Shown one piece after another: positions 25,168 through 33,848 of a stretch of 64,000 bases of DNA. The DNA lies in contig NZ_LVYD01000058.1 of the NCBI RefSeq assembly GCF_002077945.1, forward strand, positions 186,001-250,000. Direction: 5' to 3'. Position 1 is the stretch's first letter, and every line of letters begins with the position of its first letter. The position numbers and the translations under genes are program-made. A model generated the notes under the pieces. It saw nothing but the letters and a program-made list of their open reading frames with translations. It ran no database searches and was not told the origin of the DNA. This DNA comes from Niastella vici. Its GTDB lineage: Bacteria; Bacteroidota; Bacteroidia; Chitinophagales; Chitinophagaceae.

Positions 25168-25887
25168 CTAACTGTTTTTCCTTAACTGCGTCAACAGCGC
25201 CCGCATATCTTTCGGCATTTCAGCCTCAAAATCGTATGACTTGCCTTCCATATCGGTGAAATGTAACCGTTGGGCGTGCAGGCCGGTGCGGGCCAGAATA
25301 GGTTTTTCTTCTTCTTCGTTTTTAGAAAGCTTATAATTGCGTTTGAACGAAGAGATCTTTACCGGAATACCATCGCCGTATAATTCATCGCAAACCAGCG
25401 GGTGGCCAATGTATTGCATGTGCACCCTTATCTGGTGGGTGCGGCCGGTATGTATACGGAACTGCACCAGCGAGAATTTACCAAACTCTTCCTGCACTTC
25501 ATAATCGGTAATGGCGGGTTTTCCTCTTTTATGAATGATCATGACGCCCCTTTTAACCATGTTCTCTGTAATAGGGGCTTCAATGGTCTTTTGTTTATCG
25601 GGTAAGGTGCCGGTAACAATACCGAGATAATATTTCTCCACGGCCCGTTCTTCAAATGCCTGTGACAGGAATTTATGTGTTTCGGGGTCTTTGGCAAATA
25701 CAATGATGCCGCTGGTTTCGCGGTCGAGGCGGTGAACGGTAAATATTTCTCCGTATTTCTGCTGCAGCAACAGCTTCAGGGATACTTCTTTTCCTTCGCG
25801 GTCGGGAATGCTTAGCAGCCCCGGCGGTTTATTGATAACAATGAAATGATCGTTCTCGAAAATGATCTCGGGTGCTACTTTAACCAC
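25168..25887 (-). CDS. RluA-family pseudouridine synthase
   Basis: The protein has 239 residues. It begins with the PseudoU_synth_2 domain (IIFENDHFIVINKPPGLLSIPDREGK) and has the RluA catalytic motif HRLDRETSGIIVFAK with the catalytic Asp. FRIHTGRTHQIRVHMQYIGHPLVCD is the second family signature. No S4 domain is present. It isomerises uridines in rRNA or tRNA. The target is not known. Its start codon lies inside the end of the upstream pseudouridine synthase gene (8-bp overlap), so the two are translationally coupled. Confidence 0.94.
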   Translation of the reverse strand: MVKVAPEIIFENDHFIVINKPPGLLSIPDREGKEVSLKLLLQQKYGEIFTVHRLDRETSGIIVFAKDPETHKFLSQAFEERAVEKYYLGIVTGTLPDKQKTIEAPITENMVKRGVMIIHKRGKPAITDYEVQEEFGKFSLVQFRIHTGRTHQIRVHMQYIGHPLVCDELYGDGIPVKISSFKRNYKLSKNEEEEKPILARTGLHAQRLHFTDMEGKSYDFEAEMPKDMRALLTQLRKNS

Positions 25888-27082
25888 GTGTAACGGTTTT
25901 GTTTTTTGTATAAGAGGCGTTCAGGTATTTCAGCAGGCGCACTTCCTTTTCAGTGAGAAAACGCCATTTGCCTCTGTCTACATTTTTCTTGGTGAGGTTT
26001 GCATACATTACCCGGTCGAGGTTGCGCACATCGTACCCCATATGTTCGAATATGCGGCGAACGATGCGGTTACGGCCACTGTGTATTTCGATGCCGATAA
26101 CGCTTTTATCTTTTGGATCGGCATAGGCCATGGAGTCGGGTGCAACAAAACCATCTTCGAGGGTAACACCGTTGAATATGGTATCGAAATCTTTTTTTAT
26201 AAGGGGCTTATCGAGCTTTACTTCGTAGATCTTTTTTATTTCGTAGCTGGGGTGCGAAAGCTTTTGCGCCAGTTCGCCATCGTTAGTGAGTAACAGAACA
26301 CCGGTAGTGTTTCTGTCTAACCGGCCAATGGGGTATACCCGTTCTTCGGTGGCGTTGCGTATGATGTCCAGTACCGTTTTACGGCCTTGCGGGTCTTCGG
26401 TAGTGGTGATATAATCTTTGGGTTTGTTAATGAGAATGTAAACGAGGTTGCGGCGAATGAACAGCTTTTTGCCGTTCACTTTAATGTCGTCTTTATCGGT
26501 TACTTTATGACCGGGTTCCAATATCTTATCGCCGTTCACGATCACTTTACCGGCCTTTACCATTTCGGCTGCATCACGGCGTGAACAAATGCCGGCATGG
26601 GCGATGAATTTGTTTAAAGGCATGGCAGTTCCCGGTTTTGGGTTGTCGGTAGCCGGTTTGGTCTCCGCTTTTTGAGCCTTATCAACCTTGCCCGTTGAAG
26701 TTTTGACGAAAGCTGGTTTTGCAGCTTCGTTGCCTTTGTTTGTCCCGCTCTGGAGGGATGGCTTAAAGCCTGCTCCTTTCTTCTCAATGGGTGGCTTAAA
26801 GCCGGCAGATTTTTTCTCGCCTTGTGGTTTGAACCGGTTGTCTTGTTGCTTGAAGTTGGCTCCTTTTCCGGCAGCCTTCTTTCCGGCCTGTTCATCTCTG
26901 CCTCTTTGCGACTGATAACCACCAGCCTGGCCCTGTGCCCTGGCTTCGCGGGCTTCCTGTTTTTTCTTTTCGAAGAATTCTTTGGTTTCCTGGCGAATCG
27001 CTTTCTTCTCCTGACGGATGCGTTCTTTCTTTTTGGCGCCGCTATCGCCTTTATCCATAAATTTCTTAAATCCTTTTGCCAT
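25880..27082 (-). CDS. RsuA/RluB-family pseudouridine synthase with long basic N-terminus
   Basis: From ATG 27080-27082 the protein has 400 residues. The first 155 or so are low-complexity, rich in Lys, Gln, Gly and Ala, with coiled-coil character (KKKERIRQEKKAIRQETKEFFEKKK) and repeated FKP(P/Q) words (NRFKPQGEKKSAGFKPPIEKK). An S4 domain (MPLNKFIAHAGICSRRDAAE) and the catalytic domain (GRLDRNTTGVLLLTNDG, with catalytic Asp) follow. RluB/RsuA enzymes modify 23S or 16S rRNA. The basic extension probably binds RNA and is common in Bacteroidota. It overlaps the next gene by 8 bp. An earlier in-frame ATG at 27130 lies upstream of the -7 element and is rejected. Confidence 0.93.
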   Translation of the reverse strand: MAKGFKKFMDKGDSGAKKKERIRQEKKAIRQETKEFFEKKKQEAREARAQGQAGGYQSQRGRDEQAGKKAAGKGANFKQQDNRFKPQGEKKSAGFKPPIEKKGAGFKPSLQSGTNKGNEAAKPAFVKTSTGKVDKAQKAETKPATDNPKPGTAMPLNKFIAHAGICSRRDAAEMVKAGKVIVNGDKILEPGHKVTDKDDIKVNGKKLFIRRNLVYILINKPKDYITTTEDPQGRKTVLDIIRNATEERVYPIGRLDRNTTGVLLLTNDGELAQKLSHPSYEIKKIYEVKLDKPLIKKDFDTIFNGVTLEDGFVAPDSMAYADPKDKSVIGIEIHSGRNRIVRRIFEHMGYDVRNLDRVMYANLTKKNVDRGKWRFLTEKEVRLLKYLNASYTKNKTVTRG

Positions 27083-27119
27083 GTGTAGTAGTTTGCTGTT
27101 TTTCAACAGTAGTGAGCGG

Positions 27120-27127
27120 CAAAGGTA
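27120..27127 (-). promoter_or_regulatory. -7 element of the pseudouridine synthase pair
   Basis: The minus strand reads TACCTTTG inside TTTGTACCTTTGC, 38 bp upstream of the ATG. The same extended TTTGTACCTTTGC word stands before rlmN. Confidence 0.65.
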
Positions 27128-27133
27128 CAAAAT

Positions 27134-27164
27134 AAAAAACTCTCCCGGTTTTTGGCCGGGAGAG
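27134..27164 (-). terminator. terminator of the Spy/CpxP-like gene
   Basis: A perfect 9-bp stem CTCTCCCGG (27140-27148) with 27156-27164 and a 7-base loop is followed on the minus strand by T6 (A-run 27134-27139). It lies 26 bp past the stop at 27190. Confidence 0.9.
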
Positions 27165-27189
27165 GGGGTAAAATATAGAGATGCAGCAT

Positions 27190-27831
27190 TTATGATTGAA
27201 CAGGCGGTTGTTGCCCGTGATGTTTATGCTGTTGTTTTTGTTGTTCCAGCTTTTGCAACTGTTCGGGGGTAAGAATTGATTTCAGGTTGTCGTGTTGTTC
27301 CTGTTTGAACTTTTTCACTTCTGCTTTTTTCTGATCTTCGGTGAGGCTTTTATCGTCACGGATCGCTTTGAATTTTTGTTCCATGGCTTCATGGTTCTTC
27401 TTTAAAGCGTTCACCTGATCATCGGTAAGGTTCAGGTCTTTTTTCATTTGCTCCATGCGGTGGCGTCCCTGATGTCTCATCTCACCTCTGTGTTCGCGCA
27501 TCATCTTTTTCAGGCTGGCCTTTTGATCATCGGTAAGCACCTTATCTACTTTTTCGTGATGGTCTTTGCGTATGGTGGCCATCTTGCTCTTCCATTCGGT
27601 AACGGTTATCTTGTCTTCACTTTTTTTAAGATCGGTCATTTGTTGTTTGAAGTCATCATTGATGGTCTTCATTTCTGTTTTTTGTTCATCGGTTAAGTTA
27701 AGCTGTTGCATAACGTCACCGCGGGGGTGGTGTCCTTTAGGACGATCGGCCAGGCTGTTCGACTGATCCTGCGCACAGGCGCCGGTTACTATAAATGCGG
27801 CCAGCGCCATTCCAATTATTGCTTTTTTCAT
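27190..27831 (-). CDS. Spy/CpxP-like periplasmic protein (LTXXQ motif)
   Basis: The protein has 213 residues. A signal peptide (MKKAIIGMALAAFIVTGACA) is followed by an all-helical, highly charged body with repeated LTxxQ words: LTDEQKTEM, LTDDQKASL, LTDDQVNAL, LTEDQKKAEV and LTPEQLQKL. This pattern marks the Spy/CpxP family of ATP-independent periplasmic chaperones and stress sensors. The tail is His/Gln-rich (KHHGQQPPVQS) and could bind metal. The signal peptide ends in a Gly-Ala-Cys-Ala, so a lipoprotein form is possible. It is monocistronic with its own terminator. Confidence 0.88.
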   Translation of the reverse strand: MKKAIIGMALAAFIVTGACAQDQSNSLADRPKGHHPRGDVMQQLNLTDEQKTEMKTINDDFKQQMTDLKKSEDKITVTEWKSKMATIRKDHHEKVDKVLTDDQKASLKKMMREHRGEMRHQGRHRMEQMKKDLNLTDDQVNALKKNHEAMEQKFKAIRDDKSLTEDQKKAEVKKFKQEQHDNLKSILTPEQLQKLEQQKQQHKHHGQQPPVQS

Positions 27832-28040
27832 AATTTCTTATTTTACTGTTTAGAAGCCGGGTGTGGGGTTTTTCCTCCGGCCGGTTTTGTTAAATAAATC
27901 GTGTAAACAGTAACATAGACGGTGGTGGAAGGGGGAAGTTTAATTGAAGTAAGAAGATATTCGTAGATGGAGGATTTTACGGATGAATGGCAATGAAAGT
28001 TAACCCGTTAACAGTTGAGCAGCGAACCGGATGTACAAGT

Positions 28041-28074
28041 CCCGACCGCGGTCGGGATGCCGATAAAATCGGCA
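28041..28074. repeat. two adjacent small palindromes
   Basis: CCCGACCGCGGTCGGG (28041-28056) is a perfect 16-bp palindrome and is followed at once by TGCCGAT-AAA-ATCGGCA (28058-28074), a 7-bp stem with a 3-base loop. They sit in the 326-bp gap between rlmN and the Spy-like gene, which holds no gene. They are probably an interspersed repeat. Confidence 0.65.
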
Positions 28075-28102
28075 GGGTGCGACGCAACGAATGCCTGATA
28101 GA

Positions 28103-28131
28103 AAATAAAAAGCCGGGACAAATGACCGGCC
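28103..28131 (-). terminator. terminator of rlmN
   Basis: On the minus strand a short GC stem (28126-28130 with 28112-28116, GCCGG/CCGGC) is followed by a T-rich run (28103-28111). It is 27 bp past the rlmN stop. Confidence 0.65.
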
Positions 28132-28157
28132 TTACTGTATTCAAAATCAATTAGTTC

Positions 28158-29210
28158 TTATAGCTGATCTTTATTGGCTAACTGTCCGCACGCGGCATCA
28201 ATGTCCTTACCGCGGCTGCGGCGCAGGCGGGCGTTTACTTTGTGGCGTTCGAGGTAGGTCATAAATTGTTGAACCGTAGCCTCCTCGGGCTTTTCAAAGC
28301 GGGCAGCGTCGATGGGGTTGTATTCAATAATATTAACGAGGTCAGCGGGCACCTGCCGGTAGATCTTGATGAGTTCATCGGCATCCTTTAAAGAGTCGTT
28401 AAAGTCCTTGAAAAGAATATATTCAAAAGTGATCTCGTTCTCGGTTTTCTGGTAAAAATAGTTCAGGGCCTCAATAAGCGCTTTGAGGTTATTGGTTTCG
28501 TTAATGGGCATGATCTCATTGCGCTTTATATCATTGGCGGCATGCAGCGATAAAGCCAGCTTGAACCGCACTTTATCGTCGCCCAGCTGTTTGATCATTT
28601 TGGCCACACCGGCGGTAGAAACGGTGATGCGGCGGGGGCTCATGCCCAGTCCGTCGGGTGAGGTAATGCGTTCGATAGCGTGCAGTACGTTCTTGTAATT
28701 GAGCAGGGGTTCGCCCATACCCATGAACACAATATTGCTGAGCTTTTTATTGTATACGCGTTCGCATTGCTGGTTAATGAGCACCACTTCGTCGTAGATC
28801 TCATCGAACTCCAAATTACGTTTGCGGTCCATATAACCCGTTGCGCAGAATTTGCAGCTCAGCGAACAACCGATCTGGGAGGAAACGCAGGCGGTTTTGC
28901 GTTCGTCGGTAGGAATGAGCACGCCTTCGACCAGGTGGCCATCCTGCGTACGGAAACGCGATTTAATAGTGCCATCGGCAGAGTATTGCGTGGCGTCAAC
29001 GCCTAAAGCCGGTAGGGAAAAGTTTTCAGCGAGTTTGGCCCGCAGGTCTTTGCTGAGGTTGGTCATGGCCTCAAAAGACTGGGCCTGTTTGAGCCAAAGC
29101 CATTCATACACCTGTTTGGCGCGGAATTTCTTTTCGCCCAGGGTTTCAAAATATTGTTCCAGCTCACTGAGGCTCAACTGCCTGATGTTCTTTTTCGCCG
29201 TCTTTAACAT
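28158..29210 (-). CDS. rlmN: dual-specificity RNA methyltransferase RlmN
   Basis: From ATG 29208-29210 the protein has 350 residues. The radical-SAM motif CxxxCxxC is C115-SLS-C119-KF-C122. The methyl-accepting Cys are expected near the C-terminus (the DAACGQL segment) and in the central loop. The N-terminal HhH-like domain begins LSLSELEQYFETLGEKKFRA. RlmN methylates C2 of A2503 in 23S rRNA and A37 of some tRNAs. A longer frame to 29225 exists, but the -7 element lies inside it. With that element the mRNA would be leaderless. Confidence 0.97.
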   Translation of the reverse strand: MLKTAKKNIRQLSLSELEQYFETLGEKKFRAKQVYEWLWLKQAQSFEAMTNLSKDLRAKLAENFSLPALGVDATQYSADGTIKSRFRTQDGHLVEGVLIPTDERKTACVSSQIGCSLSCKFCATGYMDRKRNLEFDEIYDEVVLINQQCERVYNKKLSNIVFMGMGEPLLNYKNVLHAIERITSPDGLGMSPRRITVSTAGVAKMIKQLGDDKVRFKLALSLHAANDIKRNEIMPINETNNLKALIEALNYFYQKTENEITFEYILFKDFNDSLKDADELIKIYRQVPADLVNIIEYNPIDAARFEKPEEATVQQFMTYLERHKVNARLRRSRGKDIDAACGQLANKDQL

Positions 29211-29214
29211 GCCG

Positions 29215-29222
29215 CAAAGGTA
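29215..29222 (-). promoter_or_regulatory. -7 element giving a leaderless rlmN mRNA
   Basis: The minus strand reads TACCTTTG, a perfect TAnnTTTG element that ends only 4 bp before the ATG at 29210. With the usual spacing the transcript starts at about the A of the ATG. Confidence 0.6.
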
Positions 29223-29321
29223 CAAAGGGCCGGGCGGATTAGCTAATGGGGGCTGATTGATTTAACAGTTGCCGAATAAACGGTTTACCGTCAGGATGTT
29301 AAATAGTTACCAGAAATTTCG

Positions 29322-30200
29322 TCATTTATGTGCCGGTGGTGTGAATTTTTTGTTTGGACAGAGCGGTGGGAGAGGAGGAGGTGGCACAGGAACCCTATGC
29401 GTCATCTGTATTAAATTCGATCCTATCGGGTTGATTTCAGTCACCGACGAATCAGGCTGCTTGTTCATTTCCTTATATACATTCATCAACTTTCCAAACA
29501 AAAGGTGTAATTCAATCGGTTCCTTGTGATGGCCATAGGCAGCTGACATCGTGGCCGTATTTCCATGAGCAAAAGCAACTCCCAATGTTTGATCGTTTGA
29601 CCACTCCGCTTCGTAGCCTTGTTGTAGAGAATCAACTTGAATATTCCTTATTTTACTGATAATCGAATTGTATTCGTTTTCACTGATCCTTCCGCTGAAC
29701 CCTCCCTTTGAAATATACATTACTCCTAAAGTATCCATTTCCAGTTCGCCATAAATTCGAACATTCCGGGAAGAGTCGATCTCAAAGCTAATATTGGGAC
29801 TGGTAAAATAGATTGTAGTTGGGGTGATGATGTTTTTAGGGTGGATTTTTGAAAAGTGAAAAGTGTCCTGCCAGCTCATAGTTGGCAGTAAAACGAGTGA
29901 ATCTGTTGTAAGTTTTGCAATTGTATATTTTGCCATATTGCTTATTGGGTCACCATCCGGGCTTTCAATATAAAATGTATCTTTTTCAATCTCATATTTT
30001 AAAGCACCTCCCCCAAATGAGATCCGGCATGTGGAATCATCAAAAGATATAAACTTTGTTTCATTATGACTGTTTTCCTTGCTTTCATCGGGGCCCACCC
30101 AGTCGCCCTTAATAAGATCAGCAAAATTATTTTGATCTTTTTGTGGGTGACACGCAAAGAGAAAGCAGCTGAATGATAATAACGCGAATAGTTTCTTCAT
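29322..30200 (-). CDS. putative lipoprotein of unknown function (292 aa)
   Basis: From ATG 30198-30200 the protein begins MKKLFALLSFSCFLFACHPQ, a lipoprotein signal with Cys in LFAC. A longer open frame to 30398 crosses the divergent thiolase start and is rejected. The mature part is hydrophilic and beta-rich, for example WVGPDESKENSHNETKFISF, and a later segment (TIYFTSPNISFEI through EYNSIISKIRNIQVDSL) looks like a DUF6438-type domain, but without its usual Cys pair, so this is tentative. The extreme C-terminus is Pro-rich (VPVPPPPLPPLCPNKK). The function is unknown. Confidence 0.78.
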   Translation of the reverse strand: MKKLFALLSFSCFLFACHPQKDQNNFADLIKGDWVGPDESKENSHNETKFISFDDSTCRISFGGGALKYEIEKDTFYIESPDGDPISNMAKYTIAKLTTDSLVLLPTMSWQDTFHFSKIHPKNIITPTTIYFTSPNISFEIDSSRNVRIYGELEMDTLGVMYISKGGFSGRISENEYNSIISKIRNIQVDSLQQGYEAEWSNDQTLGVAFAHGNTATMSAAYGHHKEPIELHLLFGKLMNVYKEMNKQPDSSVTEINPIGSNLIQMTHRVPVPPPPLPPLCPNKKFTPPAHK

Positions 30201-30302
30201 GTACGGCGGTGGGTTTATAATGAGATGCGGAAAAATAGATAATTCATAAATAACAATTACTTTGCGGCCCTGATAAATGCTCCAGGTTAAACAAAAAACT
30301 AT

Positions 30303-31499
30303 ATGAAGAAAGTATATGTCATTGATGCCGTGCGTACACCTATTGGAAAATATGGTGGCGCATTGAGTACCATCCGGCCCGACGATCTGCTGGCCCATGT
30401 GATCAAATCATTATTACAACGCAACGCCTCCATAGACGTTAATGCCATTGAAGATGTAATTGCCGGCGATGCCAACCAGGCCGGGGAAAGTAACCGCAAT
30501 GTGGCCCGTATGGCCGCCCTGCTGGCCGGCCTGCCCGTAACGGTGCCGGGTAATACCGTTAACCGGTTATGCGCCTCAGGTTTACAGGCCATTATGGATG
30601 CTGCCCGCGCCATTATGTGTGGCGATGGCGACCTGCTGATTGCGGGTGGGGTCGAAAGCATGACGCGTGCCCCCTTTGTAATGTTGAAATCATCCGGCGC
30701 CTGGAACCGTACACCCGAAGTGGTTGATTCAACCATCGGCTGGCGTTTCCCGAATAAAAAACTTACTGAAAAATATTATCCTTATTCCATGGGCGAAACG
30801 GCTGAAAATGTGGCCAAACAATGGAACATAGGCCGCCAGGCACAGGATGAGTTTGCCCTGCAAAGCCAGGAGAAATATTTTGCGGCACTGGCAAAAGACA
30901 GATTTAAAGAAGAGATCAGCGGCGTAGAGATCTTTGGCGGCAAGGAAGAAAAAATATTCTTCGAAAAAGATGAACCGCCGCGCCAGACTTCAATGGAAAA
31001 GCTGAGCACCCTGCGTCCGGCATTTGTAAAAGATGGAAGCGTTACGGCTGGTAATTCTTCGGGTATTAATGATGGCGCAGCTGCCATGCTGCTGGCCAGT
31101 GAAGATGCGGTTCAAAAATATAACCTGCAACCCATGGCCCGCATTGTATCAATGGCCGTGGCAGGGGTTGACCCGGCCATTATGGGCATTGGCCCCATAC
31201 CCGCCACGCAGAAAGCATTGCAACGCGCGGGTATTACTGTTCGCGACCTTGATCTTATAGAACTGAATGAAGCGTTTGCGGCTCAAAGCATTGCCTGTAT
31301 CCAGGACCTGAAACTGGATATTACCAAAATAAATGTGAATGGCGGCTCTATTGCCATTGGGCACCCATTGGGTTGCAGCGGCGTACGTATTTCGGCTACA
31401 TTGGTGCATGAGATGAAGAAGCGCGGTTCAAAATACGGGCTGGCCACCATGTGTGTGGGCGTAGGGCAGGGGGGCGCCATTGTTTATGAAGGTGTTTAG
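30303..31499 (+). CDS. thiolase family protein (acetyl-CoA acyltransferase)
   Basis: The protein has 398 residues and is a complete thiolase. The nucleophile Cys90 lies in NTVNRLCASGLQAI, His354 in GGSIAIGHPLGCSG, and the base Cys384 in TMCVGVGQGGA. The start KVYVIDAVRTPIGKYGGALS resembles 3-oxoadipyl-CoA and acetyl-CoA C-acetyltransferases. It makes or cleaves 3-oxoacyl-CoA in fatty acid or aromatic degradation. No other beta-oxidation gene is beside it, so the pathway cannot be fixed. It is divergent from the lipoprotein gene with 102 bp between starts. Confidence 0.95.
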   Translation: MKKVYVIDAVRTPIGKYGGALSTIRPDDLLAHVIKSLLQRNASIDVNAIEDVIAGDANQAGESNRNVARMAALLAGLPVTVPGNTVNRLCASGLQAIMDAARAIMCGDGDLLIAGGVESMTRAPFVMLKSSGAWNRTPEVVDSTIGWRFPNKKLTEKYYPYSMGETAENVAKQWNIGRQAQDEFALQSQEKYFAALAKDRFKEEISGVEIFGGKEEKIFFEKDEPPRQTSMEKLSTLRPAFVKDGSVTAGNSSGINDGAAAMLLASEDAVQKYNLQPMARIVSMAVAGVDPAIMGIGPIPATQKALQRAGITVRDLDLIELNEAFAAQSIACIQDLKLDITKINVNGGSIAIGHPLGCSGVRISATLVHEMKKRGSKYGLATMCVGVGQGGAIVYEGV

Positions 31500-31550
31500 G
31501 AACTGAAGTTTATTTTATTATTTTTACTGCCATACCCCGGGGAATAACTT

Positions 31551-32126
31551 ATGCAGGAAACTGTACTCACCACGCTTATTTATAAATACAATCCGTATGC
31601 GCGCTTCTGGATTGTGTTATATATTTTGAGCATCTTTTTGATGTGTGTGCTTCTCTGCGATCAAATACCGATGTACATTATCTGGCTTGTTTTGTGTATA
31701 TGGGCTATTCCCCTGGTGTATGCCGGCATTTCAAAAATGACAGTCTTCAACTTCCGGGCGCTCGACAGGCGATTGCTGACTTTAACTTCCACCTATATAA
31801 GGGTAGGAAGGGAGAAGTATTCCATTAAGGATCTCACAATTGAAGTGCATATTAATGCGTATGATGATTTTATCTATCGCATCAGGCGCGAAGGATTGTT
31901 GAAACCCCAGGCCGCCTATGGCAACAATAATGAACTACTCTTTCTCTGTAACGGAGTTTCCTACGATTATGAATTCCATTTGCGCGGTTATAATGATTAT
32001 GTTACGTTATGCCAGTTAGCCGATCAGTGGAAGGCGGCCGGTGTTAAAGTGATCACGAAAGAATCGTTTACAAGGGAGTTTGTTGATAAGCAGCATGCGA
32101 AAATGATGCGCCCGAAGAAAAGATAA
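31551..32126 (+). CDS. membrane protein of unknown function with PH-like soluble part (191 aa)
   Basis: I do not recognise a family with certainty. Two membrane helices occupy about residues 20-40 and 42-62 (FWIVLYILSIFLMCVLLC, IIWLVLCIWAIPLVYAG). The remaining 125 residues form a soluble, beta-rich domain with TSTYIRVGREKYSIKDLTIEV and LLFLCNGVSYDYEFHLRGYNDY, which reads like a bacterial PH-like domain. It lies 51 bp behind the thiolase gene and 33 bp ahead of a DinB-fold gene, and may be in one transcript with them. Confidence 0.8.
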   Translation: MQETVLTTLIYKYNPYARFWIVLYILSIFLMCVLLCDQIPMYIIWLVLCIWAIPLVYAGISKMTVFNFRALDRRLLTLTSTYIRVGREKYSIKDLTIEVHINAYDDFIYRIRREGLLKPQAAYGNNNELLFLCNGVSYDYEFHLRGYNDYVTLCQLADQWKAAGVKVITKESFTREFVDKQHAKMMRPKKR

Positions 32127-32159
32127 ATTCCCTAGTTTGCAGGTTCAATATTTACCATT

Positions 32160-32612
32160 ATGAACCTGCAAACAGCCTTGATCCAGTTAAAAAAACATAT
32201 TCAGGAAGTCCCTGAACGGTTTAGGCAAATGCCACTTGACACAATTTTACAAAAGCCTGCGCCCGGCAAATGGTCGAAACAGGAAATACTCGGCCACCTC
32301 ACTGATTCGGCTATCAATAACCTGAAACGCTTTACCGATACTCAATACTTTCCGCAACCTTACCAGGTGATACGGTATAACCAGGATGAACTGGTGGTTA
32401 TTAACGGGTATCAACAATTGCCGTTAGATCATTTGCTGAAATTGTGGAGTGCACTGAATGAACAGGTGCATTACGTCGTAAGCCATATTGCTGCAGAAAA
32501 ATTAGCCTATATCATTATTACCCCGGCTGGTGATACACATACCCTCGAATGGCTGGCCATTGACTATGTTGAGCACATGGAGCACCATTTGAAACAGATA
32601 TTCGGGTCCTGA
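32160..32612 (+). CDS. DinB_2/YfiT-fold protein (150 aa)
   Basis: The whole length is one DinB-type four-helix bundle. The signature KPAPGKWSKQEILGHLTDSAINNLKRF holds the first metal His in the GHL position, and the last helix WLAIDYVEHMEHHLKQIFG supplies the others in HMEHH. This is the Bacteroidota form often labelled DinB superfamily, with putative metal-dependent hydrolase or thiol transferase activity. It is distinct from the 184-residue paralogue at 20398-20952. Its stop lies 7 bp before a short perfect hairpin shared with the convergent ABC permease gene. Confidence 0.9.
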   Translation: MNLQTALIQLKKHIQEVPERFRQMPLDTILQKPAPGKWSKQEILGHLTDSAINNLKRFTDTQYFPQPYQVIRYNQDELVVINGYQQLPLDHLLKLWSALNEQVHYVVSHIAAEKLAYIIITPAGDTHTLEWLAIDYVEHMEHHLKQIFGS

Positions 32613-32618
32613 ACGAAC

Positions 32619-32636
32619 CGGCTCTGAACAGAGCCG
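32619..32636. terminator. short hairpin between convergent genes
   Basis: CGGCTCT (32619-32625) and AGAGCCG (32630-32636) form a perfect 7-bp stem with a GAAC loop, 7 bp from each of the two stop codons. There is no clear T-run, so terminator activity is only likely. Confidence 0.5.
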
Positions 32637-32642
32637 AAGAAG

Positions 32643-33839
32643 CTATACCAGCTTATACAATAACTTTTTCACCATGCGGTAATTGGTGATCAGTGACAGC
32701 GCTATCAATAAGATGGCGGTGATTATTACTGTCCAGTGCAGCAGGGACGACAGCTCTGGCCGGTCGAACATCGCAAAATGATGAAAGGCCCATTGCGTAA
32801 CTTCAGTAAGCCCCAGTGCTATCAACACCACCAGTATGTATACGGGAATAAATTGTTTTGACACATTTTTACTGAGCCAGTTGGGCGAATAACCCATTTG
32901 CAGCAACAACTGCAAATTGTCTTTACTGCGGGCGATCATCAGCTGCAGGTAAAAAGAGAACAGCATCAGCGCCAGTATAACTACCAACAGTCCAAAAATG
33001 CCCAGTCCGCTAAAGATGCCCTGCAGCACCTGTTTTACGCGGCCGAATTTTGTTTTATCCTTATTGACCTTATAATTCTTTTGTTGCAAATAATTGAGGA
33101 AGGTGGGGTTGTTAGCGTCTTTGGTTCTAACATACAACCGCGAAGCCCTTACGTCGTTTGTGTTGCCGAATTTGTTATTGGCCCAGTCGAGGAAATTCTT
33201 GGGAACAATAATGCTGTTTACCCGGTCGCTGAGTGCTACAATGGAGCCGCGAAAGGTTTGCTTAACCCCATTCTCCCCATTACACGTAATATACACTACC
33301 ACCTGCGATACCGTTGCTTCGGACAATTGCGGTAATCCATAACCGGGCGCAAACACGTTGTATATTTCCAAAAAATCGGAAGAGAAAATAATGGGGATAT
33401 AATCCTGCCCTTCGTGCCAGGTAAAATTGGGCGGAACCGTATCGAGAAAATTATTATCAAGCGATTCAAGGAACAAATTGGTGCTGAAGGGAATTATATC
33501 GCCGGCGCTTAACAGTACCTGAAAGCGGGTAGCTACCAGCGGCGACACTCCCTGAATAAAAGGCTGGGCCGCCATTTCTTTAATATCATTTTCATTGAAC
33601 AGGTTCTTATCCAGCTGCCCCATGGTTTCATTGGTAATGGTCTTGGAAATGGAAATGTAGTCGTAGCCCTGCTTGCGTGGGCTTTCACCACTCAGCAGTT
33701 GTTGAATATTGATGAACATTTGAATAGAACACAACAACAGCAAAACGCCAATGCCTAAACCAATATAGGAGAACCAGCGGGAACCGCTATTGGTGCCTGT
33801 TTGCAATAAAGAGCGAATGGGTTTAAATGATACTGCCAC
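32643..33839 (-). CDS. ABC transporter permease (FtsX-like, four membrane segments)
   Basis: The protein has 398 residues. The topology is FtsX/MacB-like: one membrane helix at about 25-45, a periplasmic domain (about 50-270), and three helices near 275-305, 330-350 and 365-385. The last segments contain ILALMLFSFYLQLMIARSKDNLQLLLQMGYSPNWLSKNV, which resembles the cytoplasmic coupling helix of FtsX-type permeases. It follows the ATPase gene by 9 bp, so the two make one transporter. The substrate is unknown. FtsX-like systems commonly move lipids or lipoproteins or drive envelope signalling. Confidence 0.85.
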   Translation of the reverse strand: MAVSFKPIRSLLQTGTNSGSRWFSYIGLGIGVLLLLCSIQMFINIQQLLSGESPRKQGYDYISISKTITNETMGQLDKNLFNENDIKEMAAQPFIQGVSPLVATRFQVLLSAGDIIPFSTNLFLESLDNNFLDTVPPNFTWHEGQDYIPIIFSSDFLEIYNVFAPGYGLPQLSEATVSQVVVYITCNGENGVKQTFRGSIVALSDRVNSIIVPKNFLDWANNKFGNTNDVRASRLYVRTKDANNPTFLNYLQQKNYKVNKDKTKFGRVKQVLQGIFSGLGIFGLLVVILALMLFSFYLQLMIARSKDNLQLLLQMGYSPNWLSKNVSKQFIPVYILVVLIALGLTEVTQWAFHHFAMFDRPELSSLLHWTVIITAILLIALSLITNYRMVKKLLYKLV

Positions 33840-33848
33840 GACTAATGA

